Positions 35,233 through 45,126 are shown, numbered from the stretch's first letter. The stretch is DNA of 64,000 nt from Paracoccus sediminis (GCF_900188295.1 NZ_FZNM01000005.1:1-64000); one strand, 5' to 3'. Notes: generated by a model from the letters alone, not told the origin. Numbers and translations: made by a program.

Positions 35233-35745
35233 TTAGTAGATGCCCAGAAGCGGCTCGATCGGGCCCTTCAGCAGCGGAATCTTGAAGATGACCTCGAAGA
35301 TCAGATACAGCGACACCGCAAAGGCCACGCCGACGCCAAGCGCCAGCGGCAGGCGGTATCCGCCCTGGCGCCACGCGCTCCAGGCGATGTAGAGGATTGA
35401 GCCCGCATAGATGCCCAGGGTCAGGGTGGCGACGACAAAGGCCAGCAGGGCGGCGATGAAGACGCCCAGGCGGCGGGCGCGTTCGCGGTCAAGGAACGGC
35501 TCCTCGACCTCGCCCCCGCTGGCGGCATGACGATGGGCGGCGCGATGTTTCAGAAAGGCCGCGACCAGGTTCCACAGGCTGGCGCCGATCAGGATCAGCC
35601 CCACATAGAACGGGAAATAGCCCGGCTGCGGACCGCTCTCGGTCCAGCCATGGCCCAGTTCGGATGCGCCGATCATCCCGGCAAGGCCCAGAAGACCCGT
35701 GGTGACGGCCGTGCCAAGTTCGGCATGAAAGACCTTGACGGTCAT
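35233..35745 (-). CDS. tctB: Tripartite tricarboxylate transporter small subunit TctB
   Basis: The 170-residue protein has four hydrophobic segments (near 10-30, 45-65, 90-115 and 125-150) with the family motif GPQPGYFPFYVGLILIG. The start at 35743-35745 is supported by AGAGGGGGGAAC; a longer frame upstream is less likely. It lies between tctC and tctA. Confidence 0.9.
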   Translation of the reverse strand: MTVKVFHAELGTAVTTGLLGLAGMIGASELGHGWTESGPQPGYFPFYVGLILIGASLWNLVAAFLKHRAAHRHAASGGEVEEPFLDRERARRLGVFIAALLAFVVATLTLGIYAGSILYIAWSAWRQGGYRLPLALGVGVAFAVSLYLIFEVIFKIPLLKGPIEPLLGIY

Positions 35746-35813
35746 GTTCCCCCCTCTGGATGGTCGCGACCTGCGCCGGATCCCCCGCAGGGAATCCGGC
35801 ATGGGTCAGCCGT

Positions 35814-36806
35814 TTACTGGACGGTCCAGCCTTCGGCCTCGAAGACCTTGACGGCATCGGCTTCGCTGGCGTCGATGAACGCGGCCAGTTCCTCGCCGGT
35901 CATGAACGTCGCCGACTGCGAGGTCTTGGCCAGGTAATCCTTCCAGTCCTGGCTTTCCGAGACCTTTTGCAGGGCATCCTGGTAATAGGCCAGCACCTCG
36001 GGGTCGGTGCCCGCTGGCAGCCAGACGGTGCGCGGCATCTGATAGCTGGTGATGTCCAGCCCCTGTTCGGCGCAGGTCGGGATGTCGTGCCAGCCCATGT
36101 CGCCGCTGACGGGTTCGGATTCCGCCATCCGTTCGGGGGCAAAGACGCACAGCGGACGGATCGCGCCCGCCTGCCACTGGCCGACGTTTTCATTGGGGTT
36201 GTTCACATTGGCCGCGACATGGCCGCCCGCCAGTTGCACCCCGACCTCTCCGCCGCCGTTGAAGGGGACGTATTTGAAATCGGCGCCGGTGGTCTGTTCG
36301 ATCAGCGCGACCAGGGTTTCGTCGGTGTCCTTGGACTGGCTGCCGCCAAAGGGAATGGTGCCCGGCGCGTCCTTGGCGGCGTTCACCAGATCCATCACGG
36401 TCTGATACGGGCTGTCCGCCTTGACCCAGACCAGGAATTCATCCAGCGCAAGCGCCGCGACCGGCTGCAAATCCTCGGTCGTATAGGCCAGCTTGGCGAC
36501 ATGGGGCAGCAGATAGACGTTGTTGGTCCCGAAGATCAGCTTGTGCGGGTCGCCTTCGTTCTGGCGGGCATACAGGAACGCCTCGGCGCCCGATCCGCCG
36601 CCCTTGTTCAGCACGACGATGGGGTTGTCCATGATGCCGTCGCGGGTCAGGACCGACTGGATGGTCCGGGCAAAGTTGTCGGTGCCGCCGCCCGCACCCG
36701 ATGCGACGACGAATTCGACGGGACGGCTGGGGGCGAATTGCGCGGATGCAGGCGCGGCCAGCATCATCGCGGTTGCGGCCAGAAGGCCGGCTTTTGTCAT
36801 GGTCAT
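35814..36806 (-). CDS. tctC: Tripartite tricarboxylate transporter binding protein TctC
   Basis: The 330-residue protein has a signal peptide ending APASA-Q near residue 22 and a TctC/Bug-type binding fold (VEFVVASGAGGGTDNFARTI; PFGGSQSKDTDE; VPFNGGGEVGVQLAGGHV). It captures a small organic acid for TctAB. GGAGGAGGAAAA before the first ATG gives strong translation; the second ATG two codons later is an alternative. It starts 57 bases after pdxA ends. Confidence 0.92.
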   Translation of the reverse strand: MTMTKAGLLAATAMMLAAPASAQFAPSRPVEFVVASGAGGGTDNFARTIQSVLTRDGIMDNPIVVLNKGGGSGAEAFLYARQNEGDPHKLIFGTNNVYLLPHVAKLAYTTEDLQPVAALALDEFLVWVKADSPYQTVMDLVNAAKDAPGTIPFGGSQSKDTDETLVALIEQTTGADFKYVPFNGGGEVGVQLAGGHVAANVNNPNENVGQWQAGAIRPLCVFAPERMAESEPVSGDMGWHDIPTCAEQGLDITSYQMPRTVWLPAGTDPEVLAYYQDALQKVSESQDWKDYLAKTSQSATFMTGEELAAFIDASEADAVKVFEAEGWTVQ

Positions 36807-36863
36807 GGATTTTCCTCCTCCGGGGGTTAAACCGGCCCCAGGGCACGGGGCCGGAATCTGGTT

Positions 36864-37925
36864 TTATTCGGCAACAAGCACCGCGGCGCCCGCGACATCG
36901 GCGGTTGCCCAGTCGGCCGGCAGCGGCCGGCGGTCGCGGGGCGGGTTCAGTTTCGCCAACCGCGCGCCCAGCAGGGCGGCCTGCATCGTGGCGCCCAGAT
37001 CCGCCTTGCCCTTGCCCGCGATGTCGAAGGCGGTGCCGTGGGCCGGGGTGACGATCGGGAATCCGTAACCCGCGATCAGGGTGACGCCGCGGTCAAAGCC
37101 CATCAGCTTCATCGCGATCTGGCCCTGGTCGTGATACATGGTCAGCACCGCGTCGAATTCGCCGCGCACAGCGCGCACGAACACGGTGTCGGACGGGATC
37201 GGCCCCTTGGCATCGATGCCTTCGGCCACGCCGGCGGCGACGGCGGGGGCGATGATGTCGTCATCCTCGGTCCCGAAGTTGCGGCCGTCGCCCGCGTGGG
37301 GGTTCAGCGCGGCCACGCCGATCCGGGGGTTGGGCTTGCCCGCCCCGGTCATGGTGTCGTGCGTCAGGCGCAGGCTGCCCAGGATGCGCTCCACGCTCAT
37401 CCGGCCGGCGACCTCGCTCAGCGGGATGTGGGATGTCACGCGGGCGTTCCAGACCTCGTCCAGGACGTTGAATTCGCGGCCCGAACGGTCGGTGTCCAGC
37501 ACGCGGTCGATGAAGCCGATCTCATCGACATAAGACGGACGCGCAAGGCGCATCGAATGCTTGTTGAAGGGCGTGAACATCACCGCATCGGCAATGCCCG
37601 CCTGGGCCAGCCGCAGCACGGCGGCAAAGTTCTGCAAGGACGCAGCCCCGGCTTCCGGGCTGGATCCGCCCAGCGACACACGGTCGGCCGGAATATTGGC
37701 CAGATCGACCAGGACATGCCCCGAGGGCAGATCGCCCGTCACCCGGTCAGCCGGGATCACCGGCAGATCCAGCGTCACCCCGGCATGGCCCGCGCCCATG
37801 GCCAGCACGCTGGCATCGCCCACCACGACGATGCCGTTGTCCGCCATTGCCGGATCGGCCAGCAGCCTGGCGGCCAGTTCGGGGCCGACGCCCCCGGCGT
37901 CGCCGATTGCCAATGCTATGCGCAT
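36864..37925 (-). CDS. pdxA: PdxA-family 4-phospho-acid dehydrogenase (PdxA2-like)
   Basis: The 353-residue protein has the PdxA metal-binding histidines in TSHIPLSEV, LNPHAGDGRNFG and MYHDQGQIAMKLMGFD and a TPAHGTAFDIAGKGKAD end. True PdxA makes a vitamin B6 precursor, whereas PdxA2 proteins in sugar-acid clusters oxidise and decarboxylate 4-phospho-D-threonate or -erythronate to dihydroxyacetone phosphate. The neighbours argue for the catabolic role. A palindrome matching the one at the GntR gene lies 28 bases upstream of the ATG. Confidence 0.85.
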   Translation of the reverse strand: MRIALAIGDAGGVGPELAARLLADPAMADNGIVVVGDASVLAMGAGHAGVTLDLPVIPADRVTGDLPSGHVLVDLANIPADRVSLGGSSPEAGAASLQNFAAVLRLAQAGIADAVMFTPFNKHSMRLARPSYVDEIGFIDRVLDTDRSGREFNVLDEVWNARVTSHIPLSEVAGRMSVERILGSLRLTHDTMTGAGKPNPRIGVAALNPHAGDGRNFGTEDDDIIAPAVAAGVAEGIDAKGPIPSDTVFVRAVRGEFDAVLTMYHDQGQIAMKLMGFDRGVTLIAGYGFPIVTPAHGTAFDIAGKGKADLGATMQAALLGARLAKLNPPRDRRPLPADWATADVAGAAVLVAE

Positions 37926-37952
37926 GTCGCGATTCTCCGTCCTCTATGTAAC

Positions 37953-37968
37953 ATTCTGTATGCAGAAT
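37953..37968. promoter_or_regulatory. GntR-type operator upstream of pdxA
   Basis: ATTCTG and CAGAAT flank TATG, giving a 16-base palindrome whose core CTGTATGCAG is identical to a site before the GntR regulator gene at 40807-40816. It lies in the 120-base gap between dhaKL and pdxA, so pdxA probably has its own regulated promoter. Confidence 0.6.
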
Positions 37969-37994
37969 TAAGCATCGGATCCACTGAATTCTGT

Positions 37995-38016
37995 CGGTTC
38001 CTTCGGTCAAGGACCG
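37995..38016 (-). terminator. Hairpin downstream of the DhaK-DhaL gene
   Basis: CGGTTCCTT and AAGGACCG pair over eight bases with one bulged T and a CGGTC loop, about 30 bases after the kinase stop codon. No U-run follows, so it is a weak terminator candidate. Confidence 0.3.
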
Positions 38017-38045
38017 GGCATGGCGATCCTGCCCGGCCGAAGTTA

Positions 38046-39755
38046 TCAGTCCGGCAGATTCGCGCCCACGACGCGGGCGCACAGCGCCAGCGAAATTGCG
38101 CCCGCATCCGGGTGGCCCAGGCTTCGTTCCGCCAGGGGGCGCGCGCGGCCCAGCCGGGGGGTCAGCCCGGCGGTGGCGTCCGCCGCCTCGGTCGAACGGG
38201 CGGCGGCGGCGGCCCAGGCGATCCCCAGGGTTTCGCCCGCGCCGACGCGTTCGTTCAGCACCTGGACGAACGGCACCAGCGAATCCACCAGGGTCTTGTC
38301 GCCGACCCTGGCGCCACCCAGCCGGACGATGGCGTCCTGCGCCGCCTGCGCGCCCTGCGCGACGGTTTCCCCCGACGGCCTGTCGGCGTCGCCAAGCGCC
38401 TGCCCCCAAGCCCGCAGCGCCACGCCCCACAGCGCGCCCGAGGTTCCGCCCGCGCGGTCCGCCCAGGCATCGCCCGCCAGCGACAGCACCGTCCCGGCGC
38501 CTGCCCCCGCAGCGACCGCCTGATCGGCGGCCGCGGCGGCGGCGGCGGATCCGCGCGCCATCCCCTGCCCATGGTCGCCGTCGCCCGCCTGCGCGTCGAT
38601 GCGGCCCAGTTCTTCCTCGGCATCCGCCAAGGCACGGGCGACATGGCCGATCAACATGGCCACGCAGCGCCCCGCATCCTGCGATTCCGGGCTGCCCTGT
38701 GCGATCTCGGACACCGCCTCGGCCGCGGTTTCGACGGCATCGTCGGCGACCGGGCGCGCCACGGTGCCCCTGCGGAACGCAGGCGCGTCGGCGGGGGCGC
38801 ACCAATGGCCCTCAAGCTCGTCGTCCAGCCAGGTCAGGGTCAGCGAACAGCCCGCCATGTCCAGGCTGGTGACGAATTCGCCCACCTCGGGGTTCACCGG
38901 GGTCAGCCCGGCATCCGCCAGCATCCCCGTCAGATGATGCCACAGGACGAACAATTCCTCGTATTTCGTACGGCCCAGGCCGTTCAGGACCACGGCCACG
39001 CGACCGCCATGGCCTGCCGGGCGTTCGGCCAGCAGCGGATCCAGCAGGGTCCGCGCCAGTTCGACCGCAGACATCATCGCCTGCGTGCTGATCCCCGGCT
39101 CGCCATGGATGCCAAGACCCATGCCGACCCGGCCCGCATCCACCGTGAACAACGGCGTGCCCTGCCCCGGCAGGGTGCAGCCGTCGAAGGCCACGCCAAA
39201 GGACACCGTGGCCCCGTTCGCCTTGGCGGCGACGGCCATCACGGCGTCCAGGTCCAGGCCAGCCTCGGCCGCGGCGCCGACGATCTTGAACACCGGCAGG
39301 TCGCCCGCCACGCCGCGCCGCTTGGCGCGTTCGTCGGGTTTCGCGCTTGCCACGTCGTCGGTCACGGCCAGGATGCGCGCGTCGATCCCCTCGGTCCGCA
39401 GGCGTTCGGCGGCCGACCCGAAGTTCAGCACGTCGCCCGCATAGTTGCCGAAACCCAGGATCACCCCGCCGCCCCGGTTGGCCGCCCTGGCGACCCCGTG
39501 AATCCATGCCGTCGAGGGCGAGGCGAAGACATCACCCGCCACCGCCGCATCGGCAAAGCCGGTGCCGACATAGCCCAGGAAGGCCGGGTAATGCCCGGAT
39601 CCGCCGCCGACCAGCAACGCCACCTTGCCGCGCGGCCCCGGCGCGGCGCGCACGGCCCCATGGGGGACCGCGCGCACGCGGTCGGCATTGGCGGCGCAAA
39701 AGCCCTGCAACGCGGTTTCGGCGAACCGGTCGGGCGCGTCAAAGACCTTGGTCAT
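38046..39755 (-). CDS. Fused DhaK-DhaL dihydroxyacetone-kinase family protein
   Basis: The 569-residue protein joins a DhaK domain (about 1-340; GGGSGHYPAFLGYVG, and the substrate-binding His in GLGIHGEPG) with a DhaL domain (about 370-569; IDAQAGDGDHGQGMARG for Mg-ATP and GGTSGALWG). Such ATP-dependent fusions phosphorylate dihydroxyacetone, and relatives such as LerK and DerK act on erythrulose. Beside an isomerase and sugar-acid enzymes a C4 ketose is as likely as dihydroxyacetone. Its ATG overlaps the isomerase stop by four bases. Confidence 0.88.
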   Translation of the reverse strand: MTKVFDAPDRFAETALQGFCAANADRVRAVPHGAVRAAPGPRGKVALLVGGGSGHYPAFLGYVGTGFADAAVAGDVFASPSTAWIHGVARAANRGGGVILGFGNYAGDVLNFGSAAERLRTEGIDARILAVTDDVASAKPDERAKRRGVAGDLPVFKIVGAAAEAGLDLDAVMAVAAKANGATVSFGVAFDGCTLPGQGTPLFTVDAGRVGMGLGIHGEPGISTQAMMSAVELARTLLDPLLAERPAGHGGRVAVVLNGLGRTKYEELFVLWHHLTGMLADAGLTPVNPEVGEFVTSLDMAGCSLTLTWLDDELEGHWCAPADAPAFRRGTVARPVADDAVETAAEAVSEIAQGSPESQDAGRCVAMLIGHVARALADAEEELGRIDAQAGDGDHGQGMARGSAAAAAAADQAVAAGAGAGTVLSLAGDAWADRAGGTSGALWGVALRAWGQALGDADRPSGETVAQGAQAAQDAIVRLGGARVGDKTLVDSLVPFVQVLNERVGAGETLGIAWAAAAARSTEAADATAGLTPRLGRARPLAERSLGHPDAGAISLALCARVVGANLPD

Positions 39756-40690
39756 GTGCGGATCGTCCTCCCCCTCAGGATCTGTCGGATATAGTCGCGG
39801 TTCCCGGCGCAGACGCCCAGACCGTCGCCCCCGTAATGTTCCACCAGAAAGGGGCTGTCAAAGCCTGCCTCGATCGCCTTGCGGATCGCCAGGCGCCAGT
39901 TGATCGTGCCGCCCAGCAGGGGCGCGGGATGGGACATGACCAGGCCCGAGGGATCCTCGATCCGGTAGTAGTTCTTGACGTGCCAATAGCCCGCGAAGGG
40001 GATGCACAGGTCGATCATCTCGGACCAGTGGTCCACCGGGCGGTGCAGGCGGATCAGGTTGCCGATGTCGATGTTCAGCCTGACCGAGGGATGGTCCACG
40101 TCGGTGACAAAGCGCACCGCATCGCGCGCCGTGCCGACATAGGTGTCCTCGTACATCTCCAACGCGATCTGGATGCCAAGATCCGCCGCGTGGCGGGCCA
40201 GGTCGCGGATCCGGTCAACGGCCAGCGTGCGGGTGGCGGCATCGTCGGGGTTCCTGACGCCCTGTTCGGTCCAGAACCACAACGCCTTCTGCTGCGCGGG
40301 GGTGAACGGCCCGAAGAAGCCAAGGCTGACATGGCGCGCGCCCAGTTCGGCGGCGGTGTCGATGACGCGGTGGCTGTAGGCCAGGTATTCGTCGCCATGT
40401 TCGGGGTCGATGACGCTGCGCCGGGACGTGGAAATCGCCGGGACCGCCAAGCCCAGATCCGTGCAGATCGCCACGAAGTCCGCCCGCCGCGCCGGATCCA
40501 GATCGGCCACGCGCAGCCAGGAATCGGTCGGATCCACGCAGTCGAATCCGGCATCGGCCACGTCCGTCAGGCTTTCGGCCCAGACGGCGGGGTCGGCGTC
40601 CTGCACCAGGCTGCCATCGGGCAGACGGCCCGGAAAGGGGATCATCGCCGCGGCGATGGGCCAGGTTTCGGCAGTCCACGGCAAGGGCAA
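39752..40690 (-). CDS. Sugar phosphate isomerase/epimerase (xylose-isomerase-like TIM barrel)
   Basis: The 312-residue protein matches the AP endonuclease 2/xylose-isomerase-like TIM-barrel group. Metal-ligand positions are seen as a Glu in IALEMYEDTYVG, a Asp/His pair in LNIDIGNLIRLHRP, the WHVKNYY strand and a terminal Glu-His in FLVEHYGGDG. It probably interconverts an aldose/ketose or their phosphates. It is the first gene of the minus-strand run and starts about 115 bases from operators shared with the GntR gene. Confidence 0.8.
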   Translation of the reverse strand: MPLPWTAETWPIAAAMIPFPGRLPDGSLVQDADPAVWAESLTDVADAGFDCVDPTDSWLRVADLDPARRADFVAICTDLGLAVPAISTSRRSVIDPEHGDEYLAYSHRVIDTAAELGARHVSLGFFGPFTPAQQKALWFWTEQGVRNPDDAATRTLAVDRIRDLARHAADLGIQIALEMYEDTYVGTARDAVRFVTDVDHPSVRLNIDIGNLIRLHRPVDHWSEMIDLCIPFAGYWHVKNYYRIEDPSGLVMSHPAPLLGGTINWRLAIRKAIEAGFDSPFLVEHYGGDGLGVCAGNRDYIRQILRGRTIRT

Positions 40691-40780
40691 GGCGGGCCTC
40701 CTGTGTTCAGACCAGAGGGGGGCCTGCGCCGTGCATGGCGCCCTCGTCCCCCCGAATCACTCCTCCGCCGACGACACTAG

Positions 40781-40820
40781 CAGAATGGGATCGTTCTGCA
40801 AGAATACTGTATGCAGCATT
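40781..40820. promoter_or_regulatory. Cluster of GntR-type operator sequences
   Basis: A CAGAA/TTCTG pair (40781-40798), TTCTGCAAGAA (40794-40804) and CTGTATGCAG (40807-40816) overlap in the divergent region between the isomerase and GntR genes. The last is the same core as upstream of pdxA, so the regulator likely controls itself and both catabolic transcripts. Confidence 0.55.
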
Positions 40821-40885
40821 TAGCGCGCATGATTGACTTGTGGGTCCGCCCGGCATACCCATGGCGGATCAGCAGCAAGGATGCC

Positions 40886-41575
40886 GTGGTCGTGCTCAGT
40901 CCCCCGCCAGCCAATCCGGACGCGCCGGCGCGCATCGAACGGCATTCGCTGCACGATGCCATCGTCTCCCGCCTGCGCGACATGATTATCGAAGGCCACC
41001 TGCCCCCCGGCACCCGCATCAACGAAGGCCAGATCGGCGCGCAGCTGGGCGTGTCGCGCACCCCCCTGCGCGAGGCGATCAAGTATCTGGCCAGCGAGGG
41101 GCTGGTCGATCTGGTCCCCAGCCGCGGCGCGGTCGTCAAGACCTTCGGCGCCAAGGAAGTCCTGGACATGATCGAGGTGATCCGCACGCTGGAACAGTTC
41201 GCGGGCGCCCGCGCCTGCCAGATCGCCACAAACCAGGACATCGGCGCGATCCGCGACCTGCACGACCAGATGATCGCCTGCTACGAGGCGGGCGACCGGC
41301 TGCAATACTACAAGCTGAACCAGGCGATCCATTCCGGCATCGTCGCGCTTGCCGACAACGCGGCGCTGTCCGACGTGCATTCCATGGTGCAGACGCGCCT
41401 GAAACGCATCCGCTTCATCGGCCACGAAGGCCCGGAAAAATGGGCCAACGCCGTGGCCGAGCATCAGGAAATGATCGCCGCCCTGGAATCGCGCGACGCG
41501 GACCGGCTGTCGGCGATCCTGGGGCAGCATCTGACGCTGGCCTGGGAACGGGTCAAGGACGGGCTGTCGCCCTAG
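40886..41575 (+). CDS. GntR-family regulator with FCD domain
   Basis: The product of about 229 residues has a GntR winged helix (SLHDAIVSRLRDMIIEGHLP, then LGVSRTPLREAIKYLASEGL) and an FCD domain (IEVIRTLEQFAGARA; KLNQAIHSGIVALA; EHQEMIAALESRD). FCD regulators of sugar-acid pathways usually repress until an acid binds. I prefer the GTG at 40886, which has AAGGA just upstream; the ATG at 40811 lies inside the operator and would add an unconvincing 25-residue tail. It is divergent from the isomerase-dhaKL genes. Confidence 0.82.
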   Translation: MVVLSPPPANPDAPARIERHSLHDAIVSRLRDMIIEGHLPPGTRINEGQIGAQLGVSRTPLREAIKYLASEGLVDLVPSRGAVVKTFGAKEVLDMIEVIRTLEQFAGARACQIATNQDIGAIRDLHDQMIACYEAGDRLQYYKLNQAIHSGIVALADNAALSDVHSMVQTRLKRIRFIGHEGPEKWANAVAEHQEMIAALESRDADRLSAILGQHLTLAWERVKDGLSP

Positions 41576-41687
41576 GGCGTGACGCAAGCCTCACATCGTT
41601 CTGCCGCGAATATCCAGGCGGGCGGGCGGACTCTCTGTCACGCTTCGGTCACGAACAGGCCGCAGCTTTCGCGACGGAGACGACGTA

Positions 41688-42707
41688 ATGGCATCCCCGA
41701 CCCCCCGGTGTTTCACCTTTCTGCTGCTGGATCGTTTCACGATGCTGCCTTTCGCGGCCACGCTGGACGCGCTGCGGCTGGCCAACAAGCTGTCGGGCAA
41801 GCCGCTGTACGAATGGCGGCTGGTGGGGACCGCCGGGCCGTTCGCCACCTGTTCGAACGGATCGCGGATGGCCGTGGACGCCGGGGTGGACGATGACATC
41901 GCCGCCACGCGGGACGAGGTGGTGGTGGTCTGCGGGGGCGATGCCATCACGACGCAGGGCACGCGGCCGGTGCTGGCCTGGCTGCGCCGGCAGGCCCGGT
42001 CGGGCGCGACGATGGCCGCGGTCTGCACCGGCGCGCACCTGCTGGCCAAGGCCGGGCTGCTGGACGGGCGGCGCGCCACGATCCATTGGGAAAACCACGA
42101 TTCCTTTGCCGAGACCTTTCCCGACGTGGCGCTGCACCGTCAGGTGTTCGTCGATGACGGCGCGCGGCTGACGGCGGGGGGCGGCACCTCGTCCATCGAC
42201 ATGATGCTGCACCTGATCGGCCAGACGCATGAACGGGATCTGGTGTCGCAGATCGCCGACCAGATGCTGCATACCGCCATCCGCACCGGGCGCGATCACC
42301 AGCGGCTGTCGGTGGCCACCCGGATCGGCATCCGCCACCCGCGCCTTGCCGCCATCGTCACCCGGATCGAGGCGAACCTGGAAAATCCGATCAGCCCGCC
42401 CGAACTGGCCGCCGACGCCGGCATCTCCACCCGCCAGCTTGAACGGTTGTTCATGCGGTATCTGGACCGCAGCCCGAAACGCTATTACCTGGAGGCCCGC
42501 CTTGGCCGGGCGCGCCACCTGCTGCTGCTGACCGACCTGCCCCTGATCGAGATCGCCGTCGCCTGCGGTTTTTCCAGTTCCTCGCATTTTTCCAAATGCT
42601 ATCGGGAACGCTACGGCTCCTCGCCGCATCGGGAACGGGGGGTGCAAAAGGCGGCGGTGGTGGCCATGCCCGCCCGGCCCGATCCCGTGCTGGCGCTGGC
42701 AAGCTGA
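41688..42707 (+). CDS. GlxA-family AraC-type regulator (DJ-1/PfpI plus HTH)
   Basis: The 339-residue regulator has an N-terminal DJ-1/PfpI domain ([39 protein letters not shown] with the nucleophile-elbow Cys) and a C-terminal AraC double helix-turn-helix (about 225-320; [39 protein letters not shown]). Such proteins often activate choline, betaine or sarcosine breakdown (GbdR type), which fits the nearby soxBDAG. A stretch of 112 bases separates it from the GntR gene, and I see no clear site there. Confidence 0.85.
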   Translation: MASPTPRCFTFLLLDRFTMLPFAATLDALRLANKLSGKPLYEWRLVGTAGPFATCSNGSRMAVDAGVDDDIAATRDEVVVVCGGDAITTQGTRPVLAWLRRQARSGATMAAVCTGAHLLAKAGLLDGRRATIHWENHDSFAETFPDVALHRQVFVDDGARLTAGGGTSSIDMMLHLIGQTHERDLVSQIADQMLHTAIRTGRDHQRLSVATRIGIRHPRLAAIVTRIEANLENPISPPELAADAGISTRQLERLFMRYLDRSPKRYYLEARLGRARHLLLLTDLPLIEIAVACGFSSSSHFSKCYRERYGSSPHRERGVQKAAVVAMPARPDPVLALAS

Positions 42708-42713
42708 CCGGAA

Positions 42714-42736
42714 ACGGGGTGCTGGCCCGGCCCCGT
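42714..42736. terminator. Hairpin between convergent GlxA-type regulator genes
   Basis: ACGGGG and CCCCGT form 6-base arms around an 11-base GC-rich loop in the 43-base convergent gap, suitable as a shared terminator. No T-run is present. Confidence 0.4.
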
Positions 42737-42750
42737 CGGACGCAGCGCCG

Positions 42751-43746
42751 CTAGGGCGTTTCTCCTGCCCCCCTGCGCCACAGGTCCGGCGTCATCCCCA
42801 TCGCGTCCCGGAACACCCGGATCAGGTGGGACGCGTCGCAGAACCCCGTTTCCGCCGCGATCTGGCTGACGGTGCGGTCGGGGCGGGCCAGCAGCATCCT
42901 GACCTGCGACAGGCGCACGCGCATGAAGGCGTCCGACGGCGACAGCGACAGGGACGCCGCGAAATGGCGTTCCAGCTTGCGGCGGCTGACGCCCAGATGC
43001 GCGGCCACGTCGGCGACGCCGGGGGGCGTGTCCAGGTTCTGTTGCAGCATCAGCAGGGCGCGGCGGACCAGGGGATCGTCCGCCGCAAGGTCCAGCGGCA
43101 GGCCGGGCTGGGGATCGTCGGCGGCCATCGCCTCGTCGATTATCATGATGTGCAGGCTTTTCTGCGCCGCCGCCCGGCCGATGTGGCGGTCGATCAGGAA
43201 AGCCGCCAGATGCGCGGAACTGGCGCCCCCCGAACAGGTCAGCCGGTCGCGGTCCACCACGAAAATCCGGTCGGACACGGGCCGCAGCCCGTCGAACTGT
43301 TCCAGGAAATCCTCGTGGTGGAACCAGCTGACGCAGCAGCGGTATCCGTCCATCAGCCCGGCACGATGCAGGATGAAGGCGCCGGTGCAGACGCCGACCA
43401 GCGGCACCCCTGCCTTGGCCGCGCGGTGCAGGAAGGCCGTATAGTCGGGGTCCAGCCTCTCGATCTCGTCGATCAGGCCGCCGACGACGACGATATAATC
43501 GAAGCGCGACGGATCGCCCAGCTTCTCGTCCGGGGTGACGGCGATGCCGCAGCTGGACTGCACGGGTTGGTTGGCGGTCGCCAGCACCCGCCAGGAACAG
43601 CGGATCGGGCGGGACCGGTCGCCTTCGTCGGCGGCCAGCCGCAGCACGTCCACGAAATTGGCAAAGGCCGACAGGGTGAACCGCCGCGCCAGCACGAAAC
43701 CGACGCGCAGCCGCAGGGAATCGGTGGGGGCCGGACGGTCGCGCAT
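42751..43746 (-). CDS. Second GlxA-family AraC-type regulator
   Basis: The 331-residue protein has the same layout: DJ-1/PfpI domain ([38 protein letters not shown]) and an AraC domain (about 215-310; [40 protein letters not shown]). It diverges from soxB with about 100 bases between starts and is the best candidate for the direct sarcosine-oxidase regulator. The ATG at 43744-43746 is chosen; an in-frame upstream extension would be possible but lacks support. Confidence 0.85.
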   Translation of the reverse strand: MRDRPAPTDSLRLRVGFVLARRFTLSAFANFVDVLRLAADEGDRSRPIRCSWRVLATANQPVQSSCGIAVTPDEKLGDPSRFDYIVVVGGLIDEIERLDPDYTAFLHRAAKAGVPLVGVCTGAFILHRAGLMDGYRCCVSWFHHEDFLEQFDGLRPVSDRIFVVDRDRLTCSGGASSAHLAAFLIDRHIGRAAAQKSLHIMIIDEAMAADDPQPGLPLDLAADDPLVRRALLMLQQNLDTPPGVADVAAHLGVSRRKLERHFAASLSLSPSDAFMRVRLSQVRMLLARPDRTVSQIAAETGFCDASHLIRVFRDAMGMTPDLWRRGAGETP

Positions 43747-43848
43747 GACGCAAATGTAACATTGCCCTGGCGCAGGAATCCAGTCGCCATGGTCGGGTTT
43801 CTGGCAGTTTCGCGGCAGATCGGAATCGCCCCGAAAGGTCCGCCCGCC

Positions 43849-45102
43849 ATGACCCATTTTTCCGCCTTCTCGCTGCTGAAACAGGCGCTCAACGGCCACA
43901 AGGGCTGGCGCGAACAGTGGCCCGACAGCCAGCCCAAGGCCGAATACGACGTGGTGATCGTCGGCGCGGGCGGGCACGGGCTGGGCGCGGCATACTATCT
44001 GGCCAAGGAGCACGGCATCACCAATGTCGCGGTGATCGACAAGGGCTGGCTGGGCGGCGGCAACACCGGGCGCAACACCACCATCATCCGGTCGAACTAT
44101 CTATACGACGAAAGCGCCAAGCTGTACGACCACGCGCTCGACCTGTGGGACGGCCTTTCGCAGGAACTGAACTACAACGTCATGTATTCCAAGCGCGGCG
44201 TGCTGATGCTGGCGCACAATGTCCATGACGTGCAGTCCTTCCAGCGGCATGTGAATTCGAACCGGCTGAACGGCGTGGACAACCGCTGGCTGACCAAGGA
44301 AGAAGCCAAAGCCTTCTGCCCGCCGCTGAACATTTCGCCCGATGCCCGCTATCCGGTGATGGGCGGCGCGTTGCAGATGCGGGCGGGCACGGCGCGGCAT
44401 GACGCGGTGGCCTGGGGCTATGCCCGCGCGGCGGCGGCGCGGGGCGTGGACATCATCCAGAACTGCGCGGTGGGCGCCATCCGGCGCGGCCCGGACGGGG
44501 CGGTGATCGGGGTCGAGACCGCCAAGGGCTTTATCCGCGCGAAAAAGGTCGCGGTGTCGGCGGCGGGCAACACCAGCGTGGTGATGGACAGCGCCGGACT
44601 GCGGATGCCGCTGGAAAGCTTTCCGTTGCAGGCCCTGGTCAGCGAGCCGGTGAAGCCGATCTTCCCCTGCGTGGTCATGTCGAACACGGTCCACGCCTAT
44701 ATCAGCCAGTCCGACAAGGGCGAACTGGTGATCGGGTCTGGCACCGACCAGTACACCAGCTATAGCCAACGCGGCGGGCTGCCGCTGATCGAACATACCG
44801 TGGCCGCGATCTGCGAGGTGTTCCCGATCTTCACCCGGATGCGGATGCTGCGCAAATGGGGCGGCATCGTGGACGTGACCCCCGACCGCTCCGCCATCCT
44901 GGGCAAGACGCCGGTCAAGGGCCTGTATGTCAACTGCGGTTGGGGCACGGGCGGGTTCAAGGCCACGCCGGGGGCGGCACATCTGCTGGCCTGGACGGTC
45001 GCCAGGGACGAGCCGCACCCGCTGAACGCGCCCTTCACGCTGGAACGCTTTGCCACCGGCCGTCTGATCGACGAAGCCGCCGCCGCCGCAGTGGCCCATT
45101 AA
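43849..45102 (+). CDS. soxB: Sarcosine oxidase beta subunit
   Basis: SoxB (417 residues) is the FAD- and FMN-containing catalytic subunit that oxidises sarcosine to glycine. The dinucleotide motif [20 protein letters not shown] (about 34-53), the [14 protein letters not shown] loop and the [16 protein letters not shown] block are typical. The ATG at 43849 follows AAAGG; the long frame upstream is shadow of the divergent regulator. soxD follows 24 bases later. Confidence 0.95.
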   Translation: MTHFSAFSLLKQALNGHKGWREQWPDSQPKAEYDVVIVGAGGHGLGAAYYLAKEHGITNVAVIDKGWLGGGNTGRNTTIIRSNYLYDESAKLYDHALDLWDGLSQELNYNVMYSKRGVLMLAHNVHDVQSFQRHVNSNRLNGVDNRWLTKEEAKAFCPPLNISPDARYPVMGGALQMRAGTARHDAVAWGYARAAAARGVDIIQNCAVGAIRRGPDGAVIGVETAKGFIRAKKVAVSAAGNTSVVMDSAGLRMPLESFPLQALVSEPVKPIFPCVVMSNTVHAYISQSDKGELVIGSGTDQYTSYSQRGGLPLIEHTVAAICEVFPIFTRMRMLRKWGGIVDVTPDRSAILGKTPVKGLYVNCGWGTGGFKATPGAAHLLAWTVARDEPHPLNAPFTLERFATGRLIDEAAAAAVAH

Positions 45103-45126
45103 TCTGCGCGCATTGAGGACCGAACC

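Noticed and set aside
36864..37925. Vitamin B6 biosynthetic PdxA
   Set aside because: The surrounding sugar-acid genes and dedicated GntR operator fit the catabolic PdxA2 role better, although sequence alone cannot exclude the other.
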